The notes under the pieces are model-generated. The model was not told where the DNA came from. It ran no database searches and saw only the letters and a list, made by a program, of their open reading frames with translations. Below are positions 1 to 7,784 of a stretch of 27,142 nt of DNA, piece after piece. Each line of letters starts with the position of its first letter. Within the stretch, counting starts at the first letter, position 1. The stretch lies in contig DJPN01000038.1 in NCBI GenBank assembly GCA_002438565.1, positions 1 through 27,142 of the forward strand, given 5' to 3'. The stretch comes from Alphaproteobacteria bacterium UBA6411 (GTDB taxonomy: Bacteria > Pseudomonadota > Alphaproteobacteria > CAAGCB01 > CAG-977). A program made the position numbers and the translations under genes.

Positions 1-155
1 GCAGCGGCGCATACCTGCGTCGATTGTGTAAAGAGCTGTTCAAGGCTCCGCACCCCTCTCAAGGCACTGGCGTATCCATCTTTTGATTGATAGGCCTAGC
101 TGAAAAGGTACAGCCGCGCGTTGACGATATCAAGCTTTTTTTGAAAAAGGCCGTC
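1..155. other. Unrecognised left edge of window
   Basis: No gene can be supported here. Two short plus-strand frames run in from the window edge and stop at 84-86 and 88-90, so either could be the C-terminal end of a gene to the left. The minus strand is also open from about 98 to the edge. None of the translations matches a family I recognise. The stretch before the terminator at 156 shows no clear promoter. Confidence 0.3.
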
Positions 156-184
156 AAAAAGCGGAGGTTTTGCCCCCGCTTTTT
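156..184 (-). terminator. Rho-independent terminator of the outer-membrane protein gene
   Basis: AAAAAGCGG at 156-164 pairs with CCGCTTTTT at 176-184, with additional G-C pairs possible inside. It lies 3 bp beyond the stop codon of the minus-strand gene at 187. A/T runs on both sides mean it could work in both directions and insulate whatever lies to the left. Confidence 0.75.
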
Positions 185-186
185 GT

Positions 187-984
187 TTAAAATTCATATT
201 TTAAATTTACGCCGATTGAATAGCTGCCTTGATTGCTGGGGGCGTATGCTGTTTTAATGCTGTTCGTGCTGGACAGGACGTAATCGGCTTCCAATCCGAC
301 GGCCGCATTGTTGTTGATGCTGATGTATCCCGCGCCGAACAGCGTGAAATCGCGATCGCGGACGTGCGAAATGTTGTCAAAATTGAACGTCATGCCGATG
401 TCGCCCGTCGCGCCTTTGCCCGAAGTCAAATGCACCGCGCCCGTCAAAGCGTAATTGTCATAGCCGCGCCCGCAGTTGTAATCGGTGTCTTGATACAGGA
501 ATTTGGTGTAGAAAAAGACGTTTGCGCCCGTTTCCGTTCCCGCCATAACATACAAATTGGTGTCTTTGCGGTCGTCGTTCGACACGCCGCGCCATTTTTC
601 GTAGTTCGTACGGGTAACTTCGCCGCCGATTTGAACACGCCAAGCTTCATCAATCGTGTTGATTTTCGTGCCGACCGTCCAATCGTGAATATCGAAAGAA
701 CCGTCATGCTTTTTGCGCATCCAGTCATAGCTTGCCCCCGCGTAAACAGCCCATGTTCCCGTGATGCCGTACGTTACTTTTTCGGACAGCTTGACGAACT
801 TTCCGTCCTGCAGGTATTTTCCGCGCGGGGCTTTGACGGAAGCGTCCAAATTCTTTCTGCCGAATTCAATCTTGGAATCCGTCAAAAACGCGCGTTCCGG
901 AATGTAAAACGGGTTGGTAATGTCCGCAAAGGCCGATGTTGATGTCAAGCTCAATGCGGTGCAAAGCAACAAAGATTTCTTCAT
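187..984 (-). CDS. Putative outer-membrane beta-barrel protein (hypothetical)
   Basis: A 265-residue exported protein of unknown function. The ATG at 984 is preferred over an upstream in-frame start at 1029. It begins a clean signal peptide (MKKSLLLCTALSLTS, cleavage probably after AFA near residue 20), and AAAGGA lies about 10 bases upstream. The mature part has alternating polar and aromatic segments rich in Gly, Tyr, Asn and Asp. It ends in KYEF, and a terminal Phe is the usual outer-membrane insertion signal of barrel proteins. From this pattern I infer an outer-membrane barrel of perhaps 10-12 strands. I do not recognise a specific family, and a periplasmic or surface role other than a pore is possible. 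The gene stands alone, divergent from the MFS exporter and closed by its own terminator. Confidence 0.7.
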   Translation of the reverse strand: MKKSLLLCTALSLTSTSAFADITNPFYIPERAFLTDSKIEFGRKNLDASVKAPRGKYLQDGKFVKLSEKVTYGITGTWAVYAGASYDWMRKKHDGSFDIHDWTVGTKINTIDEAWRVQIGGEVTRTNYEKWRGVSNDDRKDTNLYVMAGTETGANVFFYTKFLYQDTDYNCGRGYDNYALTGAVHLTSGKGATGDIGMTFNFDNISHVRDRDFTLFGAGYISINNNAAVGLEADYVLSSTNSIKTAYAPSNQGSYSIGVNLKYEF

Positions 985-1046
985 AAAGTCCGTCCTTTCT
1001 TGAAAAACAACTGCGTTCAGAATAGGCAAAAACTCTTAATCGTTTA

Positions 1047-1075
1047 TTGATTTTCGGAAAATATTTGATTAAAAC
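1047..1075 (+). promoter_or_regulatory. Candidate promoter of the MFS-htpX operon
   Basis: TTGATT (1047-1052), a 17-nt spacer and TAAAAC (1070-1075). The predicted start of transcription falls almost at the ATG at 1082, so the message would be leaderless or nearly so. Only a weak GGAA precedes the ATG. The bases after the -35 element are TTCGG, as at rpoZ and tRNA-Ser. Confidence 0.4.
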
Positions 1076-1081
1076 GGAACT

Positions 1082-2443
1082 ATGACAAGACAAAGTGTGA
1101 AATGGTCGATTTTTGCGGTAACCACATTGGGGAATTTCTCTTCAATGCTGGATTTTTCGTCCGTCAACATCGCCCTGTATCAAATTTCAAATTCGTTCGC
1201 TTTGCCCGTTTCCACCGTGCAATGGGTAATGTTGTCCTATCAAATCGTTTTGACGTCTTTGCTGATATTTTTCGGGCGATTGGGTGATTTGACCAACCGC
1301 AAAAAACTCTACACGGCGGGATTTTTTCTGTTCGGGGCAGGGGCGGCCGGGGCGTATTTCGCGCAGACTTTTCCCGTTTTGCTGGCGGCAAGGACGGTGC
1401 AGGGCGTCGGCGGTTCAATTCTTATCGCCAATTCGTTCAGCATTGTTTCCTTGATTTTTAAAGGCAAGCAGCGCGGCAAAGCGCTGGGATTCATGGGGGC
1501 GGTGACACACTTGGCGGGGATGAGCGCGCCTGTTGTCAGCGGCTTTATCATCGAACATTTTGAATGGCGCAGCATCTTTTTGCCGGGGGTGTTTATCGCG
1601 TCCGTTGCCGTGTTTTTGTCTTGGCGGTTCATTCCCGCATCGTTTCACCGCAAAAAAACGGCTGTTGACGTCGTCGGAACGTTTTTGCTGGCAGCCAGCG
1701 TGTCTTTGCTGCTGTATATGCTGGCAGAGGGCGCGTCATGGCAAATCGCCGCCGCATTGATTGCATCCGCCGTGCTGTTTTTGCTGCATGAAAAAAGGAT
1801 TTCCGCGCCGCTTGTTAATTTTGAACTGTTTAAAAACAAAGCTTTTTTGTTCGGCTGTTTGGCGCTGATGACGTCCTATTGGGCGATGTATCCGAACACG
1901 GTTCTGTTTCCTTTTTATTCGCAAGGCGTGCTGGAAAATTCGGCGCAGCTGACGGGCGAACTGATTTTGCCGTTTTCCCTGTTCTATCTGATTACAGCCG
2001 TCAACACGGGAACTTTGCCGCCGTATAAAAGAATGGTTTGCGGCATTTGCCTAATGGGAATTGCATTGATTTTATTTGCACAAACTACTTTAACAACGGC
2101 AAATATCCTACTGATTTTAATGCAAATTCTTATCGGCGTCAGCAACGCTTTGTTCCAGCCGTCCGCCAATGCCGCGATACTGGGTTGCGCGCCGAAGCAG
2201 AATATCGGCATGGCCAGCGGAATTATGTCTTTGTTCCGCAATACGGGGATTGCGACGGGCAGTGTGTTTTCCGTCATGATGTTTGAACACGGCAAAGCGG
2301 ATTTGTTGGCTCGCGGAACGGACATGAAGAATGCTTTTTTGGGCGCGTACCACTTTAGTTTGTATATCGGCGCGACATTTGCCGTGTTATGCTTGTTCTG
2401 GCTGATAATCGCCATTCGTGCGAAAAAGGGGGAGGAATGTTGA
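1082..2443 (+). CDS. MFS drug exporter, DHA2-like
   Basis: A 453-residue integral membrane protein of the major facilitator superfamily, probably a proton-driven exporter of small molecules. The first membrane segment carries an Asp (D24 in SMLDFSSVNIAL), matching the lDxTvvNvAlP motif of DHA2 members. Motif A (GRLGDLTNRKK, 65-75) follows helix 2. The usual motif C GPxxGG of antiporters is altered to SAPVVSG, which could change transport behaviour. Hydrophobic segments continue to the C-terminus and end in a short basic tail (AIRAKKGEE). The length is a little short for a 14-helix DHA2 protein. The substrate cannot be told from sequence. Its last 7 bases overlap the start of htpX, so the two are co-transcribed and probably translationally coupled. 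Confidence 0.85.
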   Translation: MTRQSVKWSIFAVTTLGNFSSMLDFSSVNIALYQISNSFALPVSTVQWVMLSYQIVLTSLLIFFGRLGDLTNRKKLYTAGFFLFGAGAAGAYFAQTFPVLLAARTVQGVGGSILIANSFSIVSLIFKGKQRGKALGFMGAVTHLAGMSAPVVSGFIIEHFEWRSIFLPGVFIASVAVFLSWRFIPASFHRKKTAVDVVGTFLLAASVSLLLYMLAEGASWQIAAALIASAVLFLLHEKRISAPLVNFELFKNKAFLFGCLALMTSYWAMYPNTVLFPFYSQGVLENSAQLTGELILPFSLFYLITAVNTGTLPPYKRMVCGICLMGIALILFAQTTLTTANILLILMQILIGVSNALFQPSANAAILGCAPKQNIGMASGIMSLFRNTGIATGSVFSVMMFEHGKADLLARGTDMKNAFLGAYHFSLYIGATFAVLCLFWLIIAIRAKKGEEC

Positions 2444-3384
2444 AACGTGTCGCTTTGTTTTTGCTGATTAACTTTGTCGTTTTGCTGACAATCGGTTTTG
2501 TCGCGCGGCTGTTCGGCGTTGACCGTTGGATGACGGCGGAAGGCGTCGATTATCAAAGCATGCTGGCGTTTTGCGCGGTATGGGGGTTCGGCGGATCCGT
2601 GATTTCGCTGCTGATGTCCAAATCCATAGCCGGAATGTCCGTCGGCGCACGGGTCATCCGGACTCCCGCTAACAAGACCGAGGCCTGGCTGATTGAAACG
2701 GTGGGGGAATTGGCCGGCAAAGCGGGGGTGAGAATGCCCGAAGTCGCGATTTACAAAGGATCGCCCAACGCTTTTGCGACGGGAGCCTTTAAAAACGACG
2801 CTTTGGTTGCGGTGTCGACGGGATTGCTGCAATCCATGACGCCGCGGCAGGTTCGGGCTGTTTTGGCGCACGAGATGTCGCATGTCAAAAACGGCGACAT
2901 GGTCACGATGACTCTGCTTCAAGGCGTGTTGAACACGTTTGTTTTCTTTTTGGCGCGCTTATTGACGATATTTCTGGCCAATCAAAGGGACGATGACGGG
3001 CGCAGACGCGGCGGCGCCGGTTCATACTTTATGATTCAGATTTTTGAATTTCTTTTCGGAATTTTGGCGTCGATTGTGGCATGCGCTTTTTCACGGCACC
3101 GCGAATATCGGGCGGACGCGGGCGCGGCGGAACTGGCGGGCGCCGAAGATATGATTTCCGCGCTGAAAGCGCTTGGGCAGGGCGAAGTCAAGCCTTTGCC
3201 GGCAGAAATGCGGGCATTCGGCGTTGTTGACTTGCCGTCGTTTGCAGAGTTGTTTGCGACGCATCCGACCCTTGACGACCGCATCAAAGCTCTTGGCGGA
3301 ATGAATGGCGGCATAAAACAAACCGCCCGAAAAACAGGCGGTTTGTTTGCAAGCGTTGACGACGATTCAACGCCGTGGCATTAA
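2437..3384 (+). CDS. htpX: Membrane zinc metalloprotease HtpX
   Basis: A 315-residue M48-family protease of the inner membrane that degrades misfolded membrane proteins, working alongside FtsH in characterised bacteria. Two N-terminal membrane segments (about 1-25 and 36-60) precede the catalytic region. The zinc site is HEMSH (145-149), with the third ligand expected at E223 in SRHREYRAD. A further hydrophobic pair lies between them. The family C-terminal HPTLDDRI motif is present. I chose the ATG at 2437 because it gives the normal HtpX N-terminus. GGGGGAGG lies directly upstream, although the spacing is short, and a TTG one codon later is an alternative. The last 18 bases overlap the convergent glycosylase gene, and a perfect terminator-like hairpin sits inside the end of the reading frame. 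Confidence 0.93.
   Translation: MLKRVALFLLINFVVLLTIGFVARLFGVDRWMTAEGVDYQSMLAFCAVWGFGGSVISLLMSKSIAGMSVGARVIRTPANKTEAWLIETVGELAGKAGVRMPEVAIYKGSPNAFATGAFKNDALVAVSTGLLQSMTPRQVRAVLAHEMSHVKNGDMVTMTLLQGVLNTFVFFLARLLTIFLANQRDDDGRRRGGAGSYFMIQIFEFLFGILASIVACAFSRHREYRADAGAAELAGAEDMISALKALGQGEVKPLPAEMRAFGVVDLPSFAELFATHPTLDDRIKALGGMNGGIKQTARKTGGLFASVDDDSTPWH
3316..3348 (-). terminator. Terminator-like hairpin inside the 3' end of htpX
   Basis: AAACAAACCGCC (3316-3327) and GGCGGTTTGTTT (3337-3348) form a perfect 12-bp stem with a 9-nt loop. For the minus strand it lies about 20 bases beyond the glycosylase stop codon and is followed by a T-rich run, so it is best read as the terminator of that gene. It is also inside the htpX coding sequence, about 35 bases before the htpX stop. 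Confidence 0.65.
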
Positions 3385-4023
3385 CGTCGCCAGAGTTTCA
3401 AAAACGTTTTTGAACATTTCGGGCGTCAGTTTGCCCGTATTCACGTTGTAGCGCGACGAATGGTAAGTATCCAACAGCTTGATTTCCCGTCCGTTGAACG
3501 GGACGGCATGCAGGGCGTTATGCGCGAATTTATGCGCGGCTTTTTTTGCGTTCAAAGCCGACAAAACCGCATTGTGCGCCAGACTGCCCAAAGTCAAAAC
3601 GACCTTTAAATTCGGCATGGCGTTGATTTCGCGCATCAGAAATTCGGAGCAAGCCTTGACCTCCGCGCCCGTCGGTTTGTTTTCGGGCGGCACGCAGCGT
3701 ACGGCGTTCGTCAAACGAGCATTGACCAGCTGCAAGCCGTCATCGGGACGCGCTTTGTATTCGCCTTTCGCAAACCCGAAATCAAGCAGGTTTTGATACA
3801 GCAAATCGCCGGCAAAGTCGCCGGTGAACGGACGGCCGGTTTTGTTCGCGCCGCGCAAACCGGGGGCAAGTCCGACAATCAGCAGTTCGCCGTTCAAATC
3901 ACCGAAAGACGGGACGGGAGCGTTGAAAAAATCGGGGTAAAGCCGGCGATTGCTGTCAATGAACGCCTTTAACCGCGGACACAGCGCGCAATCTCTGTCG
4001 GGACAGGAAAAATTACGGCACAT
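3367..4023 (-). CDS. Uracil-DNA glycosylase, family 5 (UdgB-like)
   Basis: A 218-residue iron-sulfur DNA repair enzyme that removes uracil, and in characterised family 5 members some other deaminated bases, from DNA. Four cysteines, C12, C15, C110 and C125, fit the 4Fe-4S ligands of family 4/5 enzymes. The first active-site motif is GLAPGLRGANKTGRPFTGD (51-69), where family 5 has GLAPAxxGANRTGRxFTGD. The second is H188 in YHSSRYNVNTGKLT, matching the HPSxxNxxTGxLT loop. I chose the ATG at 4023 because the N-terminus then starts just before the first cysteine pair, as in the family. It overlaps the end of the upstream NYN gene by 11 bp, so the two form one operon. A UDG gene beside the NYN gene next to rpoZ is a common alphaproteobacterial arrangement. 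Confidence 0.9.
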   Translation of the reverse strand: MCRNFSCPDRDCALCPRLKAFIDSNRRLYPDFFNAPVPSFGDLNGELLIVGLAPGLRGANKTGRPFTGDFAGDLLYQNLLDFGFAKGEYKARPDDGLQLVNARLTNAVRCVPPENKPTGAEVKACSEFLMREINAMPNLKVVLTLGSLAHNAVLSALNAKKAAHKFAHNALHAVPFNGREIKLLDTYHSSRYNVNTGKLTPEMFKNVFETLATLMPRR

Positions 4024-4630
4024 AGTCGGATTTTTCGTTGTCAAGCTCGGCGTACATCGCCTTTTGCGCTTCAACCAAAGCGGGATCAAGCTTCGCGCTC
4101 TGCGGCGTGCGTGAAATATTCGGCGCCAAATCGCACAAATCCGTAAAATGGTCGGCCTGGCGGCGCAGTTCGTCCGCAACCATGGGCGGCTGGGATTGAA
4201 CGGTGCTGACGACGGTTACGCGGACGCCTTTGCGCTGAACGGCTTCGACCAGCGAACGGAAATCCCCGTCCCCCGAAAACAAGATGGCGTGGTCGATGCT
4301 TTCCGCCATTTCCATCAAATCGACGGCCAGTTCGATATCCATATTGCCTTTGATTTTGCGGCGTCCGGAGGCGTCCGTAAATTCTTTGGTCGGTTTGGTT
4401 ACCATGGTGTAGCCGTTGTAATCCAGCCAGTCAACCAACGGCCGAATCGGCGAGTATTCCTGGTCTTCGACCAAAGCGGTGTAGTAAAACGCGCGGCTCA
4501 GGCGTCCTTTGGTGGAAAAGAAATCCAAAAGTTTTCTGTAATCAATATCGAAACCCAACGCGCGCGCGGCGGCGTACAGATTCGACCCGTCAATGAACAA
4601 AGCTATTTTTTCACCGGCATAACAACGCAT
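4013..4630 (-). CDS. NYN-domain protein, LabA/DUF88 family
   Basis: A 205-residue cytosolic protein with a PIN-like NYN domain, a fold found in metal-dependent ribonucleases. The expected acidic residues are visible: D14 in ALFIDGSNLY, the Asp in KGNMDIELAVDLM, and the pair in LFSGDGDF. The domain fills about residues 8-165, followed by a short charged tail. No RNA target can be named. GAAAGGA lies 7 bases before the ATG at 4630. The gene leads a two-gene operon with the uracil-DNA glycosylase and is divergent from rpoZ, with 188 bp between start codons. Confidence 0.87.
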   Translation of the reverse strand: MRCYAGEKIALFIDGSNLYAAARALGFDIDYRKLLDFFSTKGRLSRAFYYTALVEDQEYSPIRPLVDWLDYNGYTMVTKPTKEFTDASGRRKIKGNMDIELAVDLMEMAESIDHAILFSGDGDFRSLVEAVQRKGVRVTVVSTVQSQPPMVADELRRQADHFTDLCDLAPNISRTPQSAKLDPALVEAQKAMYAELDNEKSDYVP

Positions 4631-4671
4631 AAAACATTCCTTTCATGATAAAAAATATCGACAACGGCGAT

Positions 4672-4700
4672 AGTTTAGAACGAAAAAAAGATTCTGCCAA
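4672..4700 (-). promoter_or_regulatory. Candidate promoter of the NYN-glycosylase operon
   Basis: On the minus strand, TTGGCA (4700-4695), a 17-nt spacer and TAAACT (4677-4672), giving a leader of about 35 bases before the ATG at 4630. Confidence 0.45.
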
Positions 4701-4739
4701 GCTGATTTTGCGTTTAGGGAAAAAATGTTGAAAATACGC

Positions 4740-4769
4740 TTGCAATTCGGAATAAAAAGACGATATAAC
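4740..4769 (+). promoter_or_regulatory. Candidate promoter of rpoZ and the downstream run
   Basis: TTGCAA (4740-4745), an 18-nt spacer and TATAAC (4764-4769). The spacer starts TTCGGAATA, which is shared with the region upstream of tRNA-Ser. The leader would be about 40-45 bases. Confidence 0.5.
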
Positions 4770-4818
4770 AATTTCCTAAAGGTTTTTTGTGCACACTTAT
4801 AAACTTGGAAGATACAAA

Positions 4819-5196
4819 ATGGCTCGCGTTACTGTAGAAGATTGCGTTTTAAAAGTTCCCAATCGCTTTGAATTGGTTTTGTTGGCGGCTCAGCGCGCCA
4901 AAAACATCAGCGCCGGCGCGGCATTGACCGTCGATCGCGACCGCGATAAAAACCCTGTCGTCGCTTTGCGTGAAATCGCCGAAGACAAAGTCGATTTGGA
5001 CGATTTAAGAAATACGCTTGTTACCGGCATGCAGAAAAACTACAAAGAAGAAGATATCGCTTCCGAAACCGAAATCCAAGCGGCTGACGCCGAATTGGCG
5101 GCTTTGACGGACGAATTCGCGCATTTGAACGACAACGAACAGGCTGCCGCCGAAGCCGGTTTTTCGGAAGTAACGGCCGAAACGACGGAAGAGTGA
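4819..5196 (+). CDS. rpoZ: RNA polymerase omega subunit
   Basis: A 125-residue subunit that helps assemble and stabilise RNA polymerase by latching onto the beta-prime subunit. The opening MARVTVEDCVLKVPNRFEL and the conserved LAAQRAKNISAGA segment are diagnostic. The conserved core covers about residues 1-65. The acidic, Ala/Glu-rich remainder is the variable tail typical of alphaproteobacterial omega. The ATG at 4819 fits the family N-terminus and has GGAAG 7-8 bases upstream. An in-frame GTG at 4789 would add ten atypical residues. Omega forms part of one ppGpp binding site in E. coli, and its partner gene rel, the ppGpp synthase/hydrolase, lies 29 bp downstream. Confidence 0.95.
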   Translation: MARVTVEDCVLKVPNRFELVLLAAQRAKNISAGAALTVDRDRDKNPVVALREIAEDKVDLDDLRNTLVTGMQKNYKEEDIASETEIQAADAELAALTDEFAHLNDNEQAAAEAGFSEVTAETTEE

Positions 5197-5225
5197 TTTT
5201 TCGTTAAAGCGGGAAAAATACCCTT

Positions 5226-7376
5226 ATGTTGCGTCAGTTTGAATTGGTGGAGCGTGTCCGCTCTTATGACCCGAATGTCGACGAGGAAGCTCTGGACAGG
5301 GCGTACGTTTTTGCCGTGAAAATGCACGGATCGCAAAAACGCGCGTCCGGCGATCCGTATTTTTCCCACCCCGTCGAAGTTGCGGGTATTCTGACCGAGT
5401 ACAAACTGGACAGCGCGTCGATTATCACTGCGCTGCTGCACGACACGATTGAAGACACTGCCGCGTCTTACAACGACATCAAGGAAATGTTCGGCGAGGA
5501 AGTCGCCAAACTGGTCGAAGGCGTTACAAAGCTCAGCAAACTGCAGTTGCAGTCCGATCAGACCAAGCAGGCGGAAAACTTCCGCAAGCTGCTGTTGGCG
5601 ATGTCGGACGACATCCGCGTTTTGCTGGTCAAGCTGGCTGACCGCGTGCATAACATGCGCACGCTTCAGTTCCACAAAAATCCGGAAAAACGCAAACGCA
5701 TCGCCCGTGAAACGATGGAAATTTACGCCCCGCTGGCGGAACGCATCGGCATGCAGGAAATGAAAAACGAGTTGGAGGACTTGTCTTTCAAAGAACTGTA
5801 TCCCGAAGCGTACGAATCCATTACGGCGCGTTTGGCTTTTTTGCGGCAGGAAGGCGGCGATTTGGTCGGCCGAATCATCGCCCAGCTGAAAGACGACTTG
5901 AAGGATACGGGACTGGATATCGAGGTTACGGGACGCGAAAAATCCCCGTATTCGATTTGGCGCAAAATGCAGCGGCAAAATGCGACGTTTGAACAACTGT
6001 GCGACATTATGGCGTTTCGCGTCATTGTGCCGACGGTTGCGGACTGCTATCACGTTTTAGGCGTCATTCACACCAAATATCCGATGATTCCGGGACGGTA
6101 CAAGGATTATATCTCCACGCCGAAACCGAACGGATACCGATCTTTGCACACGGGCGTTATCGGTCCCGAAAAACACCGTATCGAAATCCAAATCAGAACG
6201 CGCGAAATGCATGAAGTCGCGGAAATCGGTTTGGCGGCGCACTGGCGGTACAAACAGGGCGATTACAAAACGGACGGGCGGCAGTTCGCCTGGCTGCGCG
6301 AATTGTTGGACATTATGGAACAGTCCGACAATCCCGAGGAATTTCTGGAACATACCAAAATGGAAATGTTCCAGGACCAAGTGTTCTGTTTTTCGCCGAA
6401 AGGCGACTTGATTTCCCTGCCCAAAGGCGCGACGGCAATCGATTTTGCCTATGCCGTCCATTCCGGTGTGGGAAACCGTTGCGTCGGCGTGAAAATCAAC
6501 GGCAAAATCCGCCCGCTGCGAACCGTTTTGGTGAACGGCGACCAAGTCGAGATTCTGACATCCAAAACGCAAACGCCGTCGCCCGAATGGGAACGCTTTG
6601 CTGTAACGGGCAAGGCCAGAGCGGCCATTCGCCGTTTTGTGCGCGCGCAGAAACGCGAACAATATTTGGAAGTCGGACGGCAAATCCTGCAGCGCGCTTA
6701 CAAGGCGGAAGGTTACGAATATACGGATAAAAGCCTTGAAAACGTTTTGACGAACTTCAAGCAGGCCAGCGTCGAAGATTTGGCGGCGGCGGTCGGCGAA
6801 GGCGTCATTCAAGCGTCCGATGTCGTGGATTCCGTTTTCCCCGGACACAAATCCCGTTTTGCCCGCGCGGTTGACGCTTTGAAACGCGGCGCAAAGAAAA
6901 TCAGCGACAAAACGGAACACAAAAAACAGAGCCCGATTAACGGCTTGATTCCGGGAATGGCCATTAACTTTGCGAAATGCTGCCATCCGCTGCCCGGCGA
7001 CAGAATTGTCGGCATCGTAACGACAGGCAAGGGCGTGACCATTCACACCATTGATTGTCCGACCCTTGAAAAGTTTTCGGCCGAACCCGAACGCTGGCTG
7101 GATGTGTCATGGAACGAGGATTCTTTGGAGGGTGAAAGCCATGTCGCCCGTTTGCGCATCGTTTTGGCCAATCAGCCCGGCAGTTTGGGGACTTTGTCGA
7201 ATGTGATTGCCAAAAATCACGGCAATATTGCAAATTTGAATATTCTGGAAAGAACTCTGGGATTTTTTGAACTGACCGTTGATGTAGAAGTTCACGACGT
7301 CAGCCATTTGAACGATATTATGGCGGCTTTGCGCGCCAGTCCGGGCATCAGCTCGGTTCGTCGTTCGCAGGATTGA
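5226..7376 (+). CDS. rel: Bifunctional (p)ppGpp synthetase/hydrolase
   Basis: A 716-residue RelA/SpoT homologue that makes and degrades the stringent-response alarmone. The N-terminal HD hydrolase domain keeps HDTIED (72-77), so hydrolysis is probably active. The synthetase domain (about 235-345) keeps GREKSPYSIWRKM, GRYKDYISTPKPNGYRSLHT and EIQIRT, so synthesis is probably active as well. A TGS domain follows near 385-445 (DQVFCFSPKGD), then a cysteine-containing segment near 580 (FAKCCHPLPGDRIVG) and a C-terminal ACT domain from about 637. Alphaproteobacteria usually have this single long Rsh enzyme. The ATG at 5226 gives the typical MLRQFELVERV start, though its ribosome site is weak. The stop at 7374-7376 nearly abuts acpS. 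Confidence 0.95.
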   Translation: MLRQFELVERVRSYDPNVDEEALDRAYVFAVKMHGSQKRASGDPYFSHPVEVAGILTEYKLDSASIITALLHDTIEDTAASYNDIKEMFGEEVAKLVEGVTKLSKLQLQSDQTKQAENFRKLLLAMSDDIRVLLVKLADRVHNMRTLQFHKNPEKRKRIARETMEIYAPLAERIGMQEMKNELEDLSFKELYPEAYESITARLAFLRQEGGDLVGRIIAQLKDDLKDTGLDIEVTGREKSPYSIWRKMQRQNATFEQLCDIMAFRVIVPTVADCYHVLGVIHTKYPMIPGRYKDYISTPKPNGYRSLHTGVIGPEKHRIEIQIRTREMHEVAEIGLAAHWRYKQGDYKTDGRQFAWLRELLDIMEQSDNPEEFLEHTKMEMFQDQVFCFSPKGDLISLPKGATAIDFAYAVHSGVGNRCVGVKINGKIRPLRTVLVNGDQVEILTSKTQTPSPEWERFAVTGKARAAIRRFVRAQKREQYLEVGRQILQRAYKAEGYEYTDKSLENVLTNFKQASVEDLAAAVGEGVIQASDVVDSVFPGHKSRFARAVDALKRGAKKISDKTEHKKQSPINGLIPGMAINFAKCCHPLPGDRIVGIVTTGKGVTIHTIDCPTLEKFSAEPERWLDVSWNEDSLEGESHVARLRIVLANQPGSLGTLSNVIAKNHGNIANLNILERTLGFFELTVDVEVHDVSHLNDIMAALRASPGISSVRRSQD

Positions 7377-7378
7377 CG

Positions 7379-7771
7379 ATGATTGTCGGATTGGGAACGG
7401 ATTTAACGGATATTCGCCGCATAGAAAAAGCTTTCGACCGTTTCGGAAACGCGTTTGCCAAACGCATCTTTACCGAAGGGGAGCAGGCATATTGCAATGC
7501 GAAACCCGCCAGAAAACGGATGTCATCGTATGCCGCCAGATTTGCCGCCAAGGAAGCGTGTTCAAAAGCTTTGGGGTCGGGGATACGCGGCATTTCGTGG
7601 ACGGAAATGGAAATCGTTTCCCGTCCGGACGGCAAGCCGGAATTGATTTTGACGGGCAACGCTTTGAAACGCCTGCGGGATTTGGCCGGCGAAAAAGGTT
7701 CGATACATGTTTCTTTGTCGGATGAAATGCCGTATGCCATGGCAACGGTTATTTTAAGCACCGATTTTTAA
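7379..7771 (+). CDS. acpS: Holo-[acyl-carrier-protein] synthase
   Basis: A 130-residue enzyme that transfers 4'-phosphopantetheine from CoA to the serine of acyl carrier protein, activating it for fatty-acid synthesis. The N-terminal IVGLGTDLTDIRRIEK contains the metal-binding D8, and FAAKEACSKALG carries the second acidic ligand E59. The length is normal. The ATG at 7379, 2 bp after the rel stop, gives the family N-terminus. An in-frame TTG at 7373 overlapping rel is less likely. It lies directly between rel and lepB. In many relatives pyrE and/or pdxJ occupy the gap between rel and acpS, and they are absent here. Confidence 0.95.
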   Translation: MIVGLGTDLTDIRRIEKAFDRFGNAFAKRIFTEGEQAYCNAKPARKRMSSYAARFAAKEACSKALGSGIRGISWTEMEIVSRPDGKPELILTGNALKRLRDLAGEKGSIHVSLSDEMPYAMATVILSTDF

Positions 7772-7784
7772 TGGAGGAATTGAT

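Noticed and set aside
229..942. 237-residue plus-strand frame opposite the outer-membrane protein gene
   Set aside because: Its composition is that of a shadow frame, while the minus strand shows a signal peptide, terminal Phe and a terminator.
1984..2922. 312-residue minus-strand frame across the MFS-htpX junction
   Set aside because: It opposes two well-identified genes and is rich in His, Gln and Arg, typical of an antisense shadow.
6057..7046. 329-residue minus-strand frame within rel
   Set aside because: The rel frame carries continuous conserved domains. The opposite frame has no recognisable motif.
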